A program made the position numbers and the translations under genes. The notes beneath the pieces were generated by a model that did no database searches, was not told the origin of the DNA, and worked only from the letters and a program-made list of their open reading frames with translations. From assembly GCA_039197065.1 (NCBI GenBank), contig JBCCUL010000005.1:83823-147822 (forward strand): a stretch of DNA of 64,000 nucleotides, in the 5' to 3' direction. The DNA comes from JANQPX01 sp039197065. GTDB taxonomy: Bacteria; Pseudomonadota; Alphaproteobacteria; Geminicoccales; Geminicoccaceae. Below, one piece after another: positions 41,719-50,615 of the stretch. Numbering within the stretch: the first letter of the stretch is position 1; each line of letters begins with the position of its first letter.

Positions 41719-42630
41719 TTAGTCTAGATTTTCGTACCCGCAATTGCCACAGTATAGCCATCCTGCTTCATCGCCATCGCTCCCTTCGAAACCCGTCGGT
41801 AAAAGTTCACCAACATGACATTTTGGGCAAATGCCACCATCGTTTTGGGACATTTTTTTCCATAACATCTTCATTATTTTATCAAAATCTTCATTTCTAT
41901 TATAAGACACAAATATTTCCTTGGCCTCTTCCGCAAATTTTTCTGAAGCTTCGATATTTGGCACATGCTCTCCTATCGATTCAAAAGCTTGATTCAAGCT
42001 TCCTGTTACAAGGAGCAACTCCCTTTTATTCAATATTGATTGAATTTTTGCAAATTCCTTCTTCAAGATTGGTTGGTGCTCACTGAATGTATGGTCTCTG
42101 GTAACAATTATGAGATCTTCGTGAACGCCATCAAGAAGAGTTTCCCAGATGAGCTGATCGCCGATCGTGTCTTTTTTGTGTGATGTAGGAGGTTGCCCTA
42201 AAGCCTTCCGGCGCATGGCTCGCTCATAGCAGCTGGAGGTGGTATTTAAGACTTCGCAAGATTTACGCAACTGATTGAATTCTATGAGAACCGGGTCATC
42301 CTCTGTGTGATCAATCCACTTTTCCAAGGCTTGAACAAGCTCTTTAGCTATGCTGCCAACATTATCCCTAGCGCTTCTCCACTCGTCGAAATTCGGAAGC
42401 TCTCTAATTAATGCAGTTTCGTAAATCTTATATCCTGATGAGGTATCTTGAATTGCCTTCTTAAGAATTTTGAGCCGAGAGATACGATTACGGAGGAACT
42501 CATCAATAGTTTGCTCTGCTAGGACAATATGCTTGTACTGTTCATGGATTTCTCGAAAAACGCCCAAGCGATCCTTGCCTGACTGATAAAAATCGAGAAA
42601 AATATTCGTATCTATGTAGATTTTTACCAT
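41719..42630 (-). CDS. PIN-like (DUF4935) ribonuclease domain protein with C-terminal zinc ribbon
   Basis: 303 residues in DNA clearly richer in A and T than its surroundings. N terminus VKIYIDTNIFLDFY is the PIN start with the first acidic residue; DTIGDQLIWE and IIVTRDHTF carry later acidic positions, fitting a metal-dependent nuclease. The last 40 residues hold C-P-K-C and C-G-N-C pairs (CPKCHVGELL, YCGNCGYENLD), a zinc ribbon. No antitoxin-like gene overlaps. Low GC suggests recent transfer. It could be a toxin or defence nuclease; function unproven. Confidence 0.8.
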   Translation of the reverse strand: MVKIYIDTNIFLDFYQSGKDRLGVFREIHEQYKHIVLAEQTIDEFLRNRISRLKILKKAIQDTSSGYKIYETALIRELPNFDEWRSARDNVGSIAKELVQALEKWIDHTEDDPVLIEFNQLRKSCEVLNTTSSCYERAMRRKALGQPPTSHKKDTIGDQLIWETLLDGVHEDLIIVTRDHTFSEHQPILKKEFAKIQSILNKRELLLVTGSLNQAFESIGEHVPNIEASEKFAEEAKEIFVSYNRNEDFDKIMKMLWKKMSQNDGGICPKCHVGELLPTGFEGSDGDEAGWLYCGNCGYENLD

Positions 42631-42819
42631 AATGTTATCGTACCAGATTCGAGAAAAACTCTTATGCGAGTGTTACATCACTACAAACCCTTGAACTATA
42701 TTTGCTGAGGCACGTAAAGTCCTTCTCTCACTTCCTACCGTATTTTCTGGTCTACGATTAGTTACTCACTGAAATCGTCAGCATCGACCCTCAATTCTCT
42801 TGTGGCGGTCTTTGTAAGC

Positions 42820-43497
42820 TTAAATCAGCTCCTCCCCCCGATCATCCGTCTCCCCAAACCGTTTCAAAACCGCCGGCTTCGTCCCCTCGTAAACCCTCGC
42901 CAGGTTGGCGGCGATCTTGGCGTTCTCCCGCTCGAACAGGCTATTCCCTTCGAGATCGCTCTCGACGATGAACGGTCCGAAATTCTCAACCTCGATCACC
43001 CAGATCGCCTGCGCAAGCCCGAGCTCCTCTCGCCAGTGCAGCGCCTGCACGTTCTTGACCCCGCGCCCCAAAAGCGCGCCGGTGCCGTAGCCGACGGTCG
43101 TCAGATAAATCGCGCCGTTCGGCACAAAATGCGTCTTGTAATCCTCCGGGCTCATCCCTCCCTTGCCGATGATCAGCTTGCAGCCCGACGCCTCGAACCA
43201 GGGTCCGATCCATTTGGAAAAGCGAAAGGACGCCGTCGCCGTCACCGCCCCCATCGCGAACGACCCGTCCTCCTTTTGCGTCGCCGCCGGCGAGCAATGA
43301 AAATTCGTCCGGGATAGGCCCGGAAGCCCCGACGGGAGACTGGCACCGCCGTCGACGACCTTCTGATAAACGCCTTCGCGCGCGGTGTAGACCACGCCGT
43401 CCAAGTAGACGACGTCGCCAATCTTGAGTTCGGCGAGAGCCGCCGGCTCCGGTGAGGTGCTCAGGCGTATTGGTGTAGGCTGTCGGCCTCCGACCAT
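42820..43497 (-). CDS. Class I fumarate hydratase, beta (C-terminal) subunit
   Basis: 225 residues from ATG 43497, which overlaps the end of the alpha gene by 37 bp; the frame is open further but without similarity. Motifs: PIRLSTSPEP, LKIGDVVYLDGVVYTAREG, KWIGPWFEASGCKLIIGKGGM and VENFGPFIVESDLEGNSLFE. With the alpha subunit it would hydrate fumarate, or a related dicarboxylate such as mesaconate or tartrate, using a [4Fe-4S] cluster. Last gene of the six-gene operon. Confidence 0.9.
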   Translation of the reverse strand: MVGGRQPTPIRLSTSPEPAALAELKIGDVVYLDGVVYTAREGVYQKVVDGGASLPSGLPGLSRTNFHCSPAATQKEDGSFAMGAVTATASFRFSKWIGPWFEASGCKLIIGKGGMSPEDYKTHFVPNGAIYLTTVGYGTGALLGRGVKNVQALHWREELGLAQAIWVIEVENFGPFIVESDLEGNSLFERENAKIAANLARVYEGTKPAVLKRFGETDDRGEELI

Positions 43498-44423
43498 TCG
43501 ACGGTCTCCCTGCGCTGATAATCCGTGAACCAATCGGGGTCGGTGCGATGTTCGACCCGGCCATCGGCGTAAACGCGCGCCACCGCCCGCCGCGACGACA
43601 GGCAAAACGCATGCACGCTCATCTGCATGCCGCCGGTGTGGCAATAGCCGACCTCGATATGGCAGTCGATCACCATCGATTTGCCGACAAACCCCATCGC
43701 CCCCATGCCGATCGAGTTGCCGAGTTCTTTGAATTCTTCTTCGAGTTCCGCGATCTTCGGATCGGGATTGCGATCCCCAACCGTCCGCAGGCATGCCGCC
43801 CGCTTGCCCAGCACCATGCAGGCATCCTTCGAGCCGCCGAGCCCGATGCCGATGATCGCCGGCTGACAGGCGAGCCCGCGCTTGCCGAACGCCACCAGGC
43901 TGTCGAGGTAAAACCGCTTGATCCCCTGAAGCCCGTCGGACGGAAACAGCATCCGGTAGTCTGTCCCGAACAGCCCGCCCTTATGCACGGTGATCAGGTC
44001 GATCCATTCCCCGCCCGGCTCGAATCCATATTCGATCTCCGGCGCCGCGATGCCGACATTGTTGTCATGATCGGTCCGCCAAAGCGGATGGACTCTATTC
44101 GGACGCAACGGCACCCCATTCGTCGCCTCCGCCGTCGCTCGCCGAAGTGCGGCCTCCAGTGCCACCGGACCGCCTTCGATGCGGGTGTCGTTACCCATTT
44201 TCACGTACCAGCGCGGACAGCCGGTATCGCCGCACATGGCGCGACGGTCCTCCTTTGCGGCCTGGTAATTCTCAAGCATCGCCTGCAGCACGAAGGACGA
44301 CAGATCCCCATCCTCGACAGCCGCGGCCGCCTTCAGACCGTCCAGATAATCCTCCGGAATCTCGATCGCCGCCTTGTCCATCAGATCAAGCGCGGTCTTT
44401 TCGATGAGATCGATGCTGATCAT
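43461..44423 (-). CDS. Class I fumarate hydratase, alpha (N-terminal) subunit
   Basis: 320 residues. MCGDTGCPRWYVKMG bears the first cluster Cys, IGIGLGGSKDACMVLGKRA and VGYCHTGGMQMSV the other two. The GGSKD and substrate-binding motifs mark the Fe-S fumarase/tartrate dehydratase family. It starts where the flavoprotein stops (ATGA overlap). Heterodimeric form; oxygen-sensitive in homologues. Confidence 0.92.
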   Translation of the reverse strand: MISIDLIEKTALDLMDKAAIEIPEDYLDGLKAAAAVEDGDLSSFVLQAMLENYQAAKEDRRAMCGDTGCPRWYVKMGNDTRIEGGPVALEAALRRATAEATNGVPLRPNRVHPLWRTDHDNNVGIAAPEIEYGFEPGGEWIDLITVHKGGLFGTDYRMLFPSDGLQGIKRFYLDSLVAFGKRGLACQPAIIGIGLGGSKDACMVLGKRAACLRTVGDRNPDPKIAELEEEFKELGNSIGMGAMGFVGKSMVIDCHIEVGYCHTGGMQMSVHAFCLSSRRAVARVYADGRVEHRTDPDWFTDYQRRETVEWSEADSLHQYA

Positions 44424-46168
44424 TCCGCCGCCTCCACAAGGCTGCGAGCCTCATCGTCACCGAGCAGTGTCTCGCCCGGCTTGACGTGGCTGAAGACGAC
44501 AGCTTCTCGCTCGACCCGAAGGTCGTCGCCGCTCTGGCGGGCAACCGTGAAGTATGAGGAATCCAAATCACCGACCTCCGGAAAATCCTCCCGATAATGC
44601 GCGCCCCGCGAATTTTCCCGAGCCAGCGCCGCCCGCCCGATCACCTCCGAAACCTCCACCAGGCTCTGCAGGTTCAGCCAGTCATGCCAGGTCAGGTTGA
44701 ACGGCCTGGCGTCAGCGACGCCAAGCGTCGCGAGTTCGTCCTTGATAGCCTGAACTTCTTCGAGCCCCCGCTGGAGACCGTTCGCCTCCCGGATGACGCC
44801 GATGTCATCCCACATCACATCCATGAGACGATTGCGCAACGGATGCACCACCGCCAGCTTCTTCGAAAACGGCTGGCAGGCACGATCGATCTCGTCTCGC
44901 AACACCCCGTCGTCCGGGTCTCTGTACACGTCAATGCGCTGCGCGTCCGCGGCCATGGTGGAGCCGGCGATGCCGCCATAGACGGTGGAGTTGGCAACGC
45001 CGTTGCCACCGAGGCGGTTCGCGCCATGGGCGCCGCCCGAGTCCTCGCCGGCGACGTAAAGGCCCGGCATTTCGGTGCGCGTATCCTCGTCGACCACCAC
45101 GCCGCCCATGAAGTAATGCGCCGTCGGCACCACCTCGACGAGCCCACCCGCCAGATCGAAGCCGCAATCGGCGCAGCGCTTCACCATCCCTTTGAATTTT
45201 TCGGCGACGGTCGCCGGTCCCAGATGGCTCATCGAAATATAAACCCCGCCGTTCGGCGTCGTCCGCCCCTGGCGCATCTCCTCATAGATGGCGCGGCTGA
45301 CGATATCCCGGGTTGCGCGCTCACCCTTCGGATCGTAGTCGGTCATGAAGCGCCGCCACTCGCCATCCAGCAGATGCCCGCCAGCGCCGCGCAGCCCTTC
45401 CTCCAGCACCGTCCCGGTCATGCGCGTGCCCTCGCCGCCAAGCAGGCCGGTCGGGTGAAACTGCACCATCTCCATGTCGCGCAGCGGCAGCCCCGCGCGC
45501 AGCGCCATCGCCAGCCCATCCATCGACTTATCGCCCGACGGCGTGTGATAGCGATACATGGTCGGGCCGCCGCCGGTCGCCATCAGCACGGCCTTGGCGC
45601 GAACGAAGCGGAATTTTCCCGTACGAATATCGATGAAGAGAACACCCGCCAGACCTTCGCCATCCTTGGCCGGAACCAGCGCGACCGCACGATGCTCCTC
45701 AAGTCGACGAACTGGCCGTGCCAGGACCTGTTCCATCAGCCGGCTGATGATCTCGATGCCCGTGAGATCGCCCTTATGCACGGTGCGATCGGCGGTCTGG
45801 CCCGCGAAGGCCTTATGATGCAAGGACCCGTCCGGGTTCCGGTCGAAGAAGCAGCCGACCTCGTTTTCCAGTTCCTGCACGCGGATCACCGCCGTCTCGC
45901 AAAGACGCCAGGCCATCGCCTGGTTCGGCAGCCACTTTCCACCCTCGATCGTATCCATGAAATGCCGCTCGACCGTATCCCCTGGCCCGAGCGCGACGTT
46001 GTAGCCGCCCTGCACCATCCGCGTGCAGCCGCATTTGCCGAGCAGCCCCTTCACGGCGATCGTCACCCGAAGGTCGGGAGCCGTTTGTTGCGCATGCAGG
46101 GCGGCGAAGAGGCCCGCCCCGCCGGAGCCGATGATCAAAATGTCGGTATCGTGGCGCTCCAGGTCCAT
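44420..46168 (-). CDS. Fumarate reductase/succinate dehydrogenase-type flavoprotein
   Basis: 582 residues. FAD-binding DILIIGSGGAGLFAALHA, MATGGG, MVQFHPTGLLGGEGTRMTG, VPTAHYFMGGVVV and the end GEDSGGAHGANRLGGNGVANS. The position that carries the covalent FAD His in SdhA/FrdA (RSHT..) reads GKCGCTRMVQGG, so flavin is probably non-covalent. Membrane-bound redox subunit; with the Fe-S protein and two anchors it would reduce fumarate, or oxidise succinate or an analogue. Overlaps both neighbours (TGATG and ATGA). Confidence 0.9.
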   Translation of the reverse strand: MDLERHDTDILIIGSGGAGLFAALHAQQTAPDLRVTIAVKGLLGKCGCTRMVQGGYNVALGPGDTVERHFMDTIEGGKWLPNQAMAWRLCETAVIRVQELENEVGCFFDRNPDGSLHHKAFAGQTADRTVHKGDLTGIEIISRLMEQVLARPVRRLEEHRAVALVPAKDGEGLAGVLFIDIRTGKFRFVRAKAVLMATGGGPTMYRYHTPSGDKSMDGLAMALRAGLPLRDMEMVQFHPTGLLGGEGTRMTGTVLEEGLRGAGGHLLDGEWRRFMTDYDPKGERATRDIVSRAIYEEMRQGRTTPNGGVYISMSHLGPATVAEKFKGMVKRCADCGFDLAGGLVEVVPTAHYFMGGVVVDEDTRTEMPGLYVAGEDSGGAHGANRLGGNGVANSTVYGGIAGSTMAADAQRIDVYRDPDDGVLRDEIDRACQPFSKKLAVVHPLRNRLMDVMWDDIGVIREANGLQRGLEEVQAIKDELATLGVADARPFNLTWHDWLNLQSLVEVSEVIGRAALARENSRGAHYREDFPEVGDLDSSYFTVARQSGDDLRVEREAVVFSHVKPGETLLGDDEARSLVEAAE

Positions 46169-46506
46169 CAGATCGCCCTCAGGAGAAAGCTGCCGGCCAC
46201 CAAAAACGCGACACCCGCCGCCGCCGCCGCGTAGGTCTTCTGGTTATCGGACCACGGCAGAAACTCCATCGCCATAAGCCGGAGCCCCCCGAAGAAGTGG
46301 ACAGCCAAAAGAAAGACAAGGCCAAACTCAGCGAGTTTGACAGCTGGACTTTGGGTCCAACTGAGTGCCCCGTCCAACGCCGCCTCGCCTTTGAGGGCCA
46401 GAGCCAGGACATAGAAGTGGACTGGCAGGAACAGCGCGAGCGCCAAGCCTGAGAGCCGATGCAGGATGAAGGCATACCAGAGCGCCTGATGCCTGTGCCC
46501 TTTCAT
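46168..46506 (-). CDS. Membrane anchor subunit, Frd/Sdh-like (second)
   Basis: 112 residues from ATG 46506, which overlaps the previous stop (ATGA). Three hydrophobic segments (LHRLSGLALALFLPVHFYVLAL, LAEFGLVFLLAVHFFGGLRL, AAAAAGVAFLVAGSFLL). His in VHFYVL and VHFFGG are candidate haem or quinone ligands. SdhC/FrdD-like; precise subunit type uncertain. Confidence 0.82.
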   Translation of the reverse strand: MKGHRHQALWYAFILHRLSGLALALFLPVHFYVLALALKGEAALDGALSWTQSPAVKLAEFGLVFLLAVHFFGGLRLMAMEFLPWSDNQKTYAAAAAGVAFLVAGSFLLRAI

Positions 46507-46832
46507 GCGACCACCATCGCATAAACGGCCCGTCCTCCAAGCGCGAGCAGTCCGACGAGCACCAGGCAAGTCAACGCGTGGAGGGCCGCGCCCTCCAGCC
46601 TTAGCCATTCCTTCGCAATGTTCCGAACCCCAATCGCCGCGTGAATGGCGACCGCGAGCACGAAAGCCCCATAGAAAGCGCCCCAGAAGAGACTGCCCTG
46701 TGTACGCCCGAGGATTTCCGCCGCCGTAAGGCCGCCCTGGATCGCATAGATCATGACGACGATATGGCCGAGCACGAGAGGCGCCATGATCAGGGCGGTG
46801 AGGCGCTGGAGGAGATAGAGGCGAAACTCCAC
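46503..46832 (-). CDS. Membrane anchor subunit, Frd/Sdh-like (first)
   Basis: 109 residues from the GTG at 46832, two bases after the iron-sulphur gene's stop, with GGAGG upstream; the longer frame up to 46958 only overlaps that gene. Three hydrophobic segments; LVLGHIVV and AVAIHAAIGVRNI hold His residues suited to haem b. Cytochrome b-like anchor. Confidence 0.84.
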   Translation of the reverse strand: MEFRLYLLQRLTALIMAPLVLGHIVVMIYAIQGGLTAAEILGRTQGSLFWGAFYGAFVLAVAIHAAIGVRNIAKEWLRLEGAALHALTCLVLVGLLALGGRAVYAMVVA

Positions 46833-46834
46833 CG

Positions 46835-47539
46835 CTAGCCTCCGAGACCGAGTTTTTTTCGAACGGCCATTCGCTTCAACCCGGCAATCGAGGCGGTCGG
46901 GTTCAGCTCGTTCGGACAGTGGGCGGTACAGCCCTGCTGCGCGTGACAATTCTGACACCCGCCATCGCTTGTCACCGCTGCAAGCCGGGCGGCGCGGCCG
47001 CCGTCACGGACATCGTTTTGCAAAGTCCAAGCGCGGTTGAGCGCCGCGGGTCCAAGATAGGCAGGATTGCCCGCGACCACGTCGCAGGCCGCATGACAGA
47101 CCGCGCAGTTGATGCATTCAATTCCCGCCGACGCTGCGAGGCGAGCAGCGCTCGCGGGCTCGACTTTTTCGACCTCATCGTCCCGTGTCTTGGTTGGCGC
47201 GAACACACCGTCCGCCGCTTGCCATTTCTCGAAGAACGGCGTCATGTCGACGGCGAGATCGCGGATCACCGGCAGGTTTCGAAGAGGCGCGATCTCGAGC
47301 CTACCGTCATCCGCGACCTTCTGCACATGGGTCCGACAGGTCCAGCGCGGCCGCCCATTCACCATCATCGCACAAGACCCGCACATGCCGACACGACAGG
47401 CATAACGATAAGCGAGCGTCGGATCGGCGTTCTGCTGAATCCAGACGACGACATCCAGGACAGTCTGACTGGCTTGTCTTGGCACCTCGAACGTCTCGAA
47501 CGCCCCCTCATCGCCCCCACGCCAGACAGACGCCGTCAT
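46835..47539 (-). CDS. Fumarate reductase/succinate dehydrogenase-type iron-sulphur protein
   Basis: 234 residues from ATG 47539. The N-terminal [2Fe-2S] ligands lie in CRVGMCGSCAMMVNGRPRWTC; the C-terminal clusters in CINCAVCHAAC and CQNCHAQQGCTAHCP. NELNPTASI is the usual loop after the last Cys. Passes electrons between the flavoprotein and the membrane subunits. First gene of the operon Fe-S, anchor, anchor, flavoprotein, fumarase alpha, fumarase beta; divergent from the TIR gene with 104 bp between. Confidence 0.93.
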   Translation of the reverse strand: MTASVWRGGDEGAFETFEVPRQASQTVLDVVVWIQQNADPTLAYRYACRVGMCGSCAMMVNGRPRWTCRTHVQKVADDGRLEIAPLRNLPVIRDLAVDMTPFFEKWQAADGVFAPTKTRDDEVEKVEPASAARLAASAGIECINCAVCHAACDVVAGNPAYLGPAALNRAWTLQNDVRDGGRAARLAAVTSDGGCQNCHAQQGCTAHCPNELNPTASIAGLKRMAVRKKLGLGG

Positions 47540-47643
47540 CGTTGACTTCCCCTGCGAGGGGCTCGTTGACTTTTCGGAGCCATTTGTGTGACGCATTAGA
47601 GTACTTCTTGTGATGTCCTGCTATTTGAGAGTTTGTTTGTGCG

Positions 47644-50577
47644 ATGGCGGATGATGAGCCGAAGCCGCTGGTCTTCATAAGCTACAGCCATAAGGACGAG
47701 GTCTACAAGGATCAGGTCCTGACCCATCTTGGCGGCTTGTCGCTGATGAGCCAACTCGAACCCTGGCATGACGGCGACATTGGTGCTGGCGAGAACTGGT
47801 ATGAGGAGATCGAAGAGAAACTGAACGGCTGCGCCGTCGCCGTCCTACTCATCTCCGCTAATTTTCTGAACTCGAAATTCTGTATGCAGACCGAGGTGCC
47901 GATCCTTCTGGAGCGGCGACGGCGACAGAAGATGATGATCATGCCGATCCTCGTCGAAAGCTGCTTTTGGCAGGCGACACCCTGGCTGAACGCCATCCAG
48001 ATGCGACCGGGCAAAGGCAACGTCATCGAGGCCCTCACCAAACCGAAGCGCAATGCCGCCTACACCAAGATCATCGAAGAAATCCACGGCTTCCTAGAAA
48101 GCAACGACGCGCGTGACGCAATAACGCTGACTACAGCACAAACGACGACCGTTCGCGGCGGCAACAATCAGATCATTCAAGTCCAGGGCAGCTACAATAC
48201 CATCGTCCTGGGCAGCGAGCCCAAAGCCGACACCACCTACCCGAAGCCGCTCGCCGTCGATCTCACCCGCCTGCCCACCAGCGGCATGGACGTCGTCGGG
48301 CGGGACAAGGAGCTGCAATTCCTGAACGAAGCCTTCGACGGCGACGCGCTCAACGTCATCTCGCTTCGTGCCTGGGGAGGTGTCGGAAAGTCGACGCTGG
48401 TGAACAAGTGGTGCGAGTATCTGGCGGCTGACAGTTTCCGAGGTGCAACACGCGTGTTCGCCTGGTCCTTCTACAGCCAGGGCACCAATGAGCGCGTCAC
48501 CTCCGCCGACGCCTTCATCGACGAGGCGCTACGCTTCTTCGGCGACGACGAGCCCGAGGCTGGCTCTCCTTGGTCTAAAGGTGAGCGTTTGGCCGAGCTG
48601 GTCGGCGAGGAGAAGGCGCTGCTCATCCTCGACGGCATGGAGCCGCTGCAGGACGAGCATCAGGGTATCAAGGACCCGGCGCTGGCGCGGTTGGTCGAGT
48701 GTTTGGCGGAGACGAACGCTGGGCTTTGCGTGATTACAACGCGCGAGCCGGTTAAGGAGCTTTCGGACTTTCCTGAGACCACGCGGGAAGTCGATCTCGA
48801 ACAACTCTCGAAAGAAGCCGGTCGGGCACTCCTGCGCATCAAGGGTCTGCGCGCCACCGACTATCTGCTCGAACAAGCAAGCGAGGCCTTCGGTAACCAC
48901 GCCTTGGCGCTCAATCTACTGGCCAGCTATCTGAAACGCTTTGCCGGAGGCGATGTCAAACGGGCGCTGACGATCCCCGATCTGCCTGATGTCACGGTCG
49001 AGGACGGCAAGCACCCTCGCCGCGTGATGGGCGCTTTTGCAGAAAAGTTTGACGAGGGATCGGAGCTGGATCTGCTGCATATTATGGGTCTGTTTGATCG
49101 GCCGGCGGATGGCGGTTGTATTGCGGTTCTACGAAAACCACCGGCAATTCATGGCTTGACTGGACAGTTGTCAGCGCTCGACGAGATTGCTTGGCGAAAC
49201 CTACTCGAAGAACTCCGCGGCATCGGCCTTCTTGCCGAAACGAGTCATCACGCGCCAGACGAATTGGATGCACATCCACTTGTTCGAGAACATTTCGGCG
49301 AAAGGCTTAGTAAGGAGCGAGCCAGTGCCTGGAAGGCCGGACACAATCGGCTCTACAAGCATCTGAGATGCGTGCCGGAGCAGGAGCAGCCTGACACTCT
49401 TGCAGACTTGGCCCCCCTCTTTCAGGCGGTTCACCACGGCTGTCAGGCAGGACGATGGCAAGAAGTATTGAATGAAATCTATCGTGAACGGATTAATCGT
49501 GGAACTGAGTTATATTCGACAACGACGCTTGGAGCGTTTGGTATAGATTTGGGGCTGGTAGCATCTTTTTTTGCCAAGCCTTTCGTGCAGTCAGAGGTTG
49601 AAATCACTGACAGAGATCGTGCGTGGCTGTTGAACCATACGATATTTCACCTCCGTGCACTCGGTCGGCTCGTCGACGCTGTTGCGCCTATCGAAGCAGC
49701 TCTAGACGTAGCCGTCGAACAAGGACGTTGGTTAGAGGCAACGAAGTGCGGATCGAGACTGTCAACATTGCTACTGGACTTAGGCCAAATTGATGCGGCA
49801 GTAGCAATGGGCCAATCTGCCGTCAAATATGCTGATAGAAGTAATGATGAGTATCAGCAATTGGTTAGCTACACTATTCTTGCTGATGCGCACCATCAGT
49901 CAGGAGAAATTGATCAGGCAAAGTCACTGTTTGAAGATGCCGAGCAGATAGAACCAAAACACCAGCCCGATTATCCTAGGCTCTATTCTGTCTACAGCTA
50001 CCGTTACTTTGAGTTGCTCATCACTCTCGGCAAGATCGATGTTGTACATCGAAGAGCGGAGCAAACGCTTGAGTGTATGAAGAAAGAGGACGGTTGGCTT
50101 CTCGGCGTTGCTCTCAACTACATCTACATCGGCCACGCAGCATTGGCGTTAGGCGACGGAAGTAAAGCTCTAACGAATTACAATCTTGCAGTAGACAGCC
50201 TACGCGAGTCGGGCACAGTTCATCAAATTCCTCGTGGACTCTTGGCCCGTGCTGCGTGTCTTCGGTATAGGGATAACCTTCTGGGATCGCGACATGATCT
50301 AGACGAAGTTGTCCGCATCGCGACCCGTTGCGGACTAAGGCTTCGTAAATGCGACGCTCATCTTGAATATGCTCGCCTCGCCCTTGCCGAAGGCAATCCC
50401 GACGAGGCCCTCCCCCACCTCAAGTCCGCCGACGCTTTGGTCACCGACTGCGGCTATCACCGTCGCGACCCGGAGATCGCTGATCTTAAGGAAAAGCTCG
50501 GACAGTCGCCCCCGTCTCAGGCAAGTCAACGCCGGCCCGCGTCGGGCCTAGAAGAAGCAGGTGGCGAGCATGCCTAG
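47644..50577 (+). CDS. TIR-STAND NTPase-TPR protein (candidate antiviral sensor)
   Basis: 977 residues. TIR domain at about 8-150: LVFISYSHKDEVYKDQ, NWYEEIEEKLNGCAVAVLLIS, and Glu84 in CMQTEVPILL, the place of the catalytic NADase Glu. A short linker (about 160-215), then a STAND/NB-ARC NTPase: VVGRDKELQFL, P-loop GGVGKST (245-251), Walker B ALLILDGME (325-333), TTREP. From about 560 on, TPR-like helices. TIR plus STAND plus repeats is the build of bacterial NAD-depleting immune proteins that sense phage products. The C-terminal third (about 49.4-50.35 kb) is richer in A and T, which fits exchange of the sensor part. No ribosome site is obvious. No defence genes are adjacent. Confidence 0.88.
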   Translation: MADDEPKPLVFISYSHKDEVYKDQVLTHLGGLSLMSQLEPWHDGDIGAGENWYEEIEEKLNGCAVAVLLISANFLNSKFCMQTEVPILLERRRRQKMMIMPILVESCFWQATPWLNAIQMRPGKGNVIEALTKPKRNAAYTKIIEEIHGFLESNDARDAITLTTAQTTTVRGGNNQIIQVQGSYNTIVLGSEPKADTTYPKPLAVDLTRLPTSGMDVVGRDKELQFLNEAFDGDALNVISLRAWGGVGKSTLVNKWCEYLAADSFRGATRVFAWSFYSQGTNERVTSADAFIDEALRFFGDDEPEAGSPWSKGERLAELVGEEKALLILDGMEPLQDEHQGIKDPALARLVECLAETNAGLCVITTREPVKELSDFPETTREVDLEQLSKEAGRALLRIKGLRATDYLLEQASEAFGNHALALNLLASYLKRFAGGDVKRALTIPDLPDVTVEDGKHPRRVMGAFAEKFDEGSELDLLHIMGLFDRPADGGCIAVLRKPPAIHGLTGQLSALDEIAWRNLLEELRGIGLLAETSHHAPDELDAHPLVREHFGERLSKERASAWKAGHNRLYKHLRCVPEQEQPDTLADLAPLFQAVHHGCQAGRWQEVLNEIYRERINRGTELYSTTTLGAFGIDLGLVASFFAKPFVQSEVEITDRDRAWLLNHTIFHLRALGRLVDAVAPIEAALDVAVEQGRWLEATKCGSRLSTLLLDLGQIDAAVAMGQSAVKYADRSNDEYQQLVSYTILADAHHQSGEIDQAKSLFEDAEQIEPKHQPDYPRLYSVYSYRYFELLITLGKIDVVHRRAEQTLECMKKEDGWLLGVALNYIYIGHAALALGDGSKALTNYNLAVDSLRESGTVHQIPRGLLARAACLRYRDNLLGSRHDLDEVVRIATRCGLRLRKCDAHLEYARLALAEGNPDEALPHLKSADALVTDCGYHRRDPEIADLKEKLGQSPPSQASQRRPASGLEEAGGEHA

Positions 50578-50615
50578 CAGCAGCACCAGTAGGAAGAAGG
50601 CGAGGTGGGGCATGG

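Noticed and set aside
42631..42819. Antitoxin gene upstream of the PIN protein
   Set aside because: No frame of suitable length with a start and ribosome site is present on the minus strand in this gap.
44597..46234. 545-codon plus-strand frame opposite the flavoprotein
   Set aside because: Pure shadow of the clearly coding flavoprotein; composition is His/Arg/Pro-rich without motifs.
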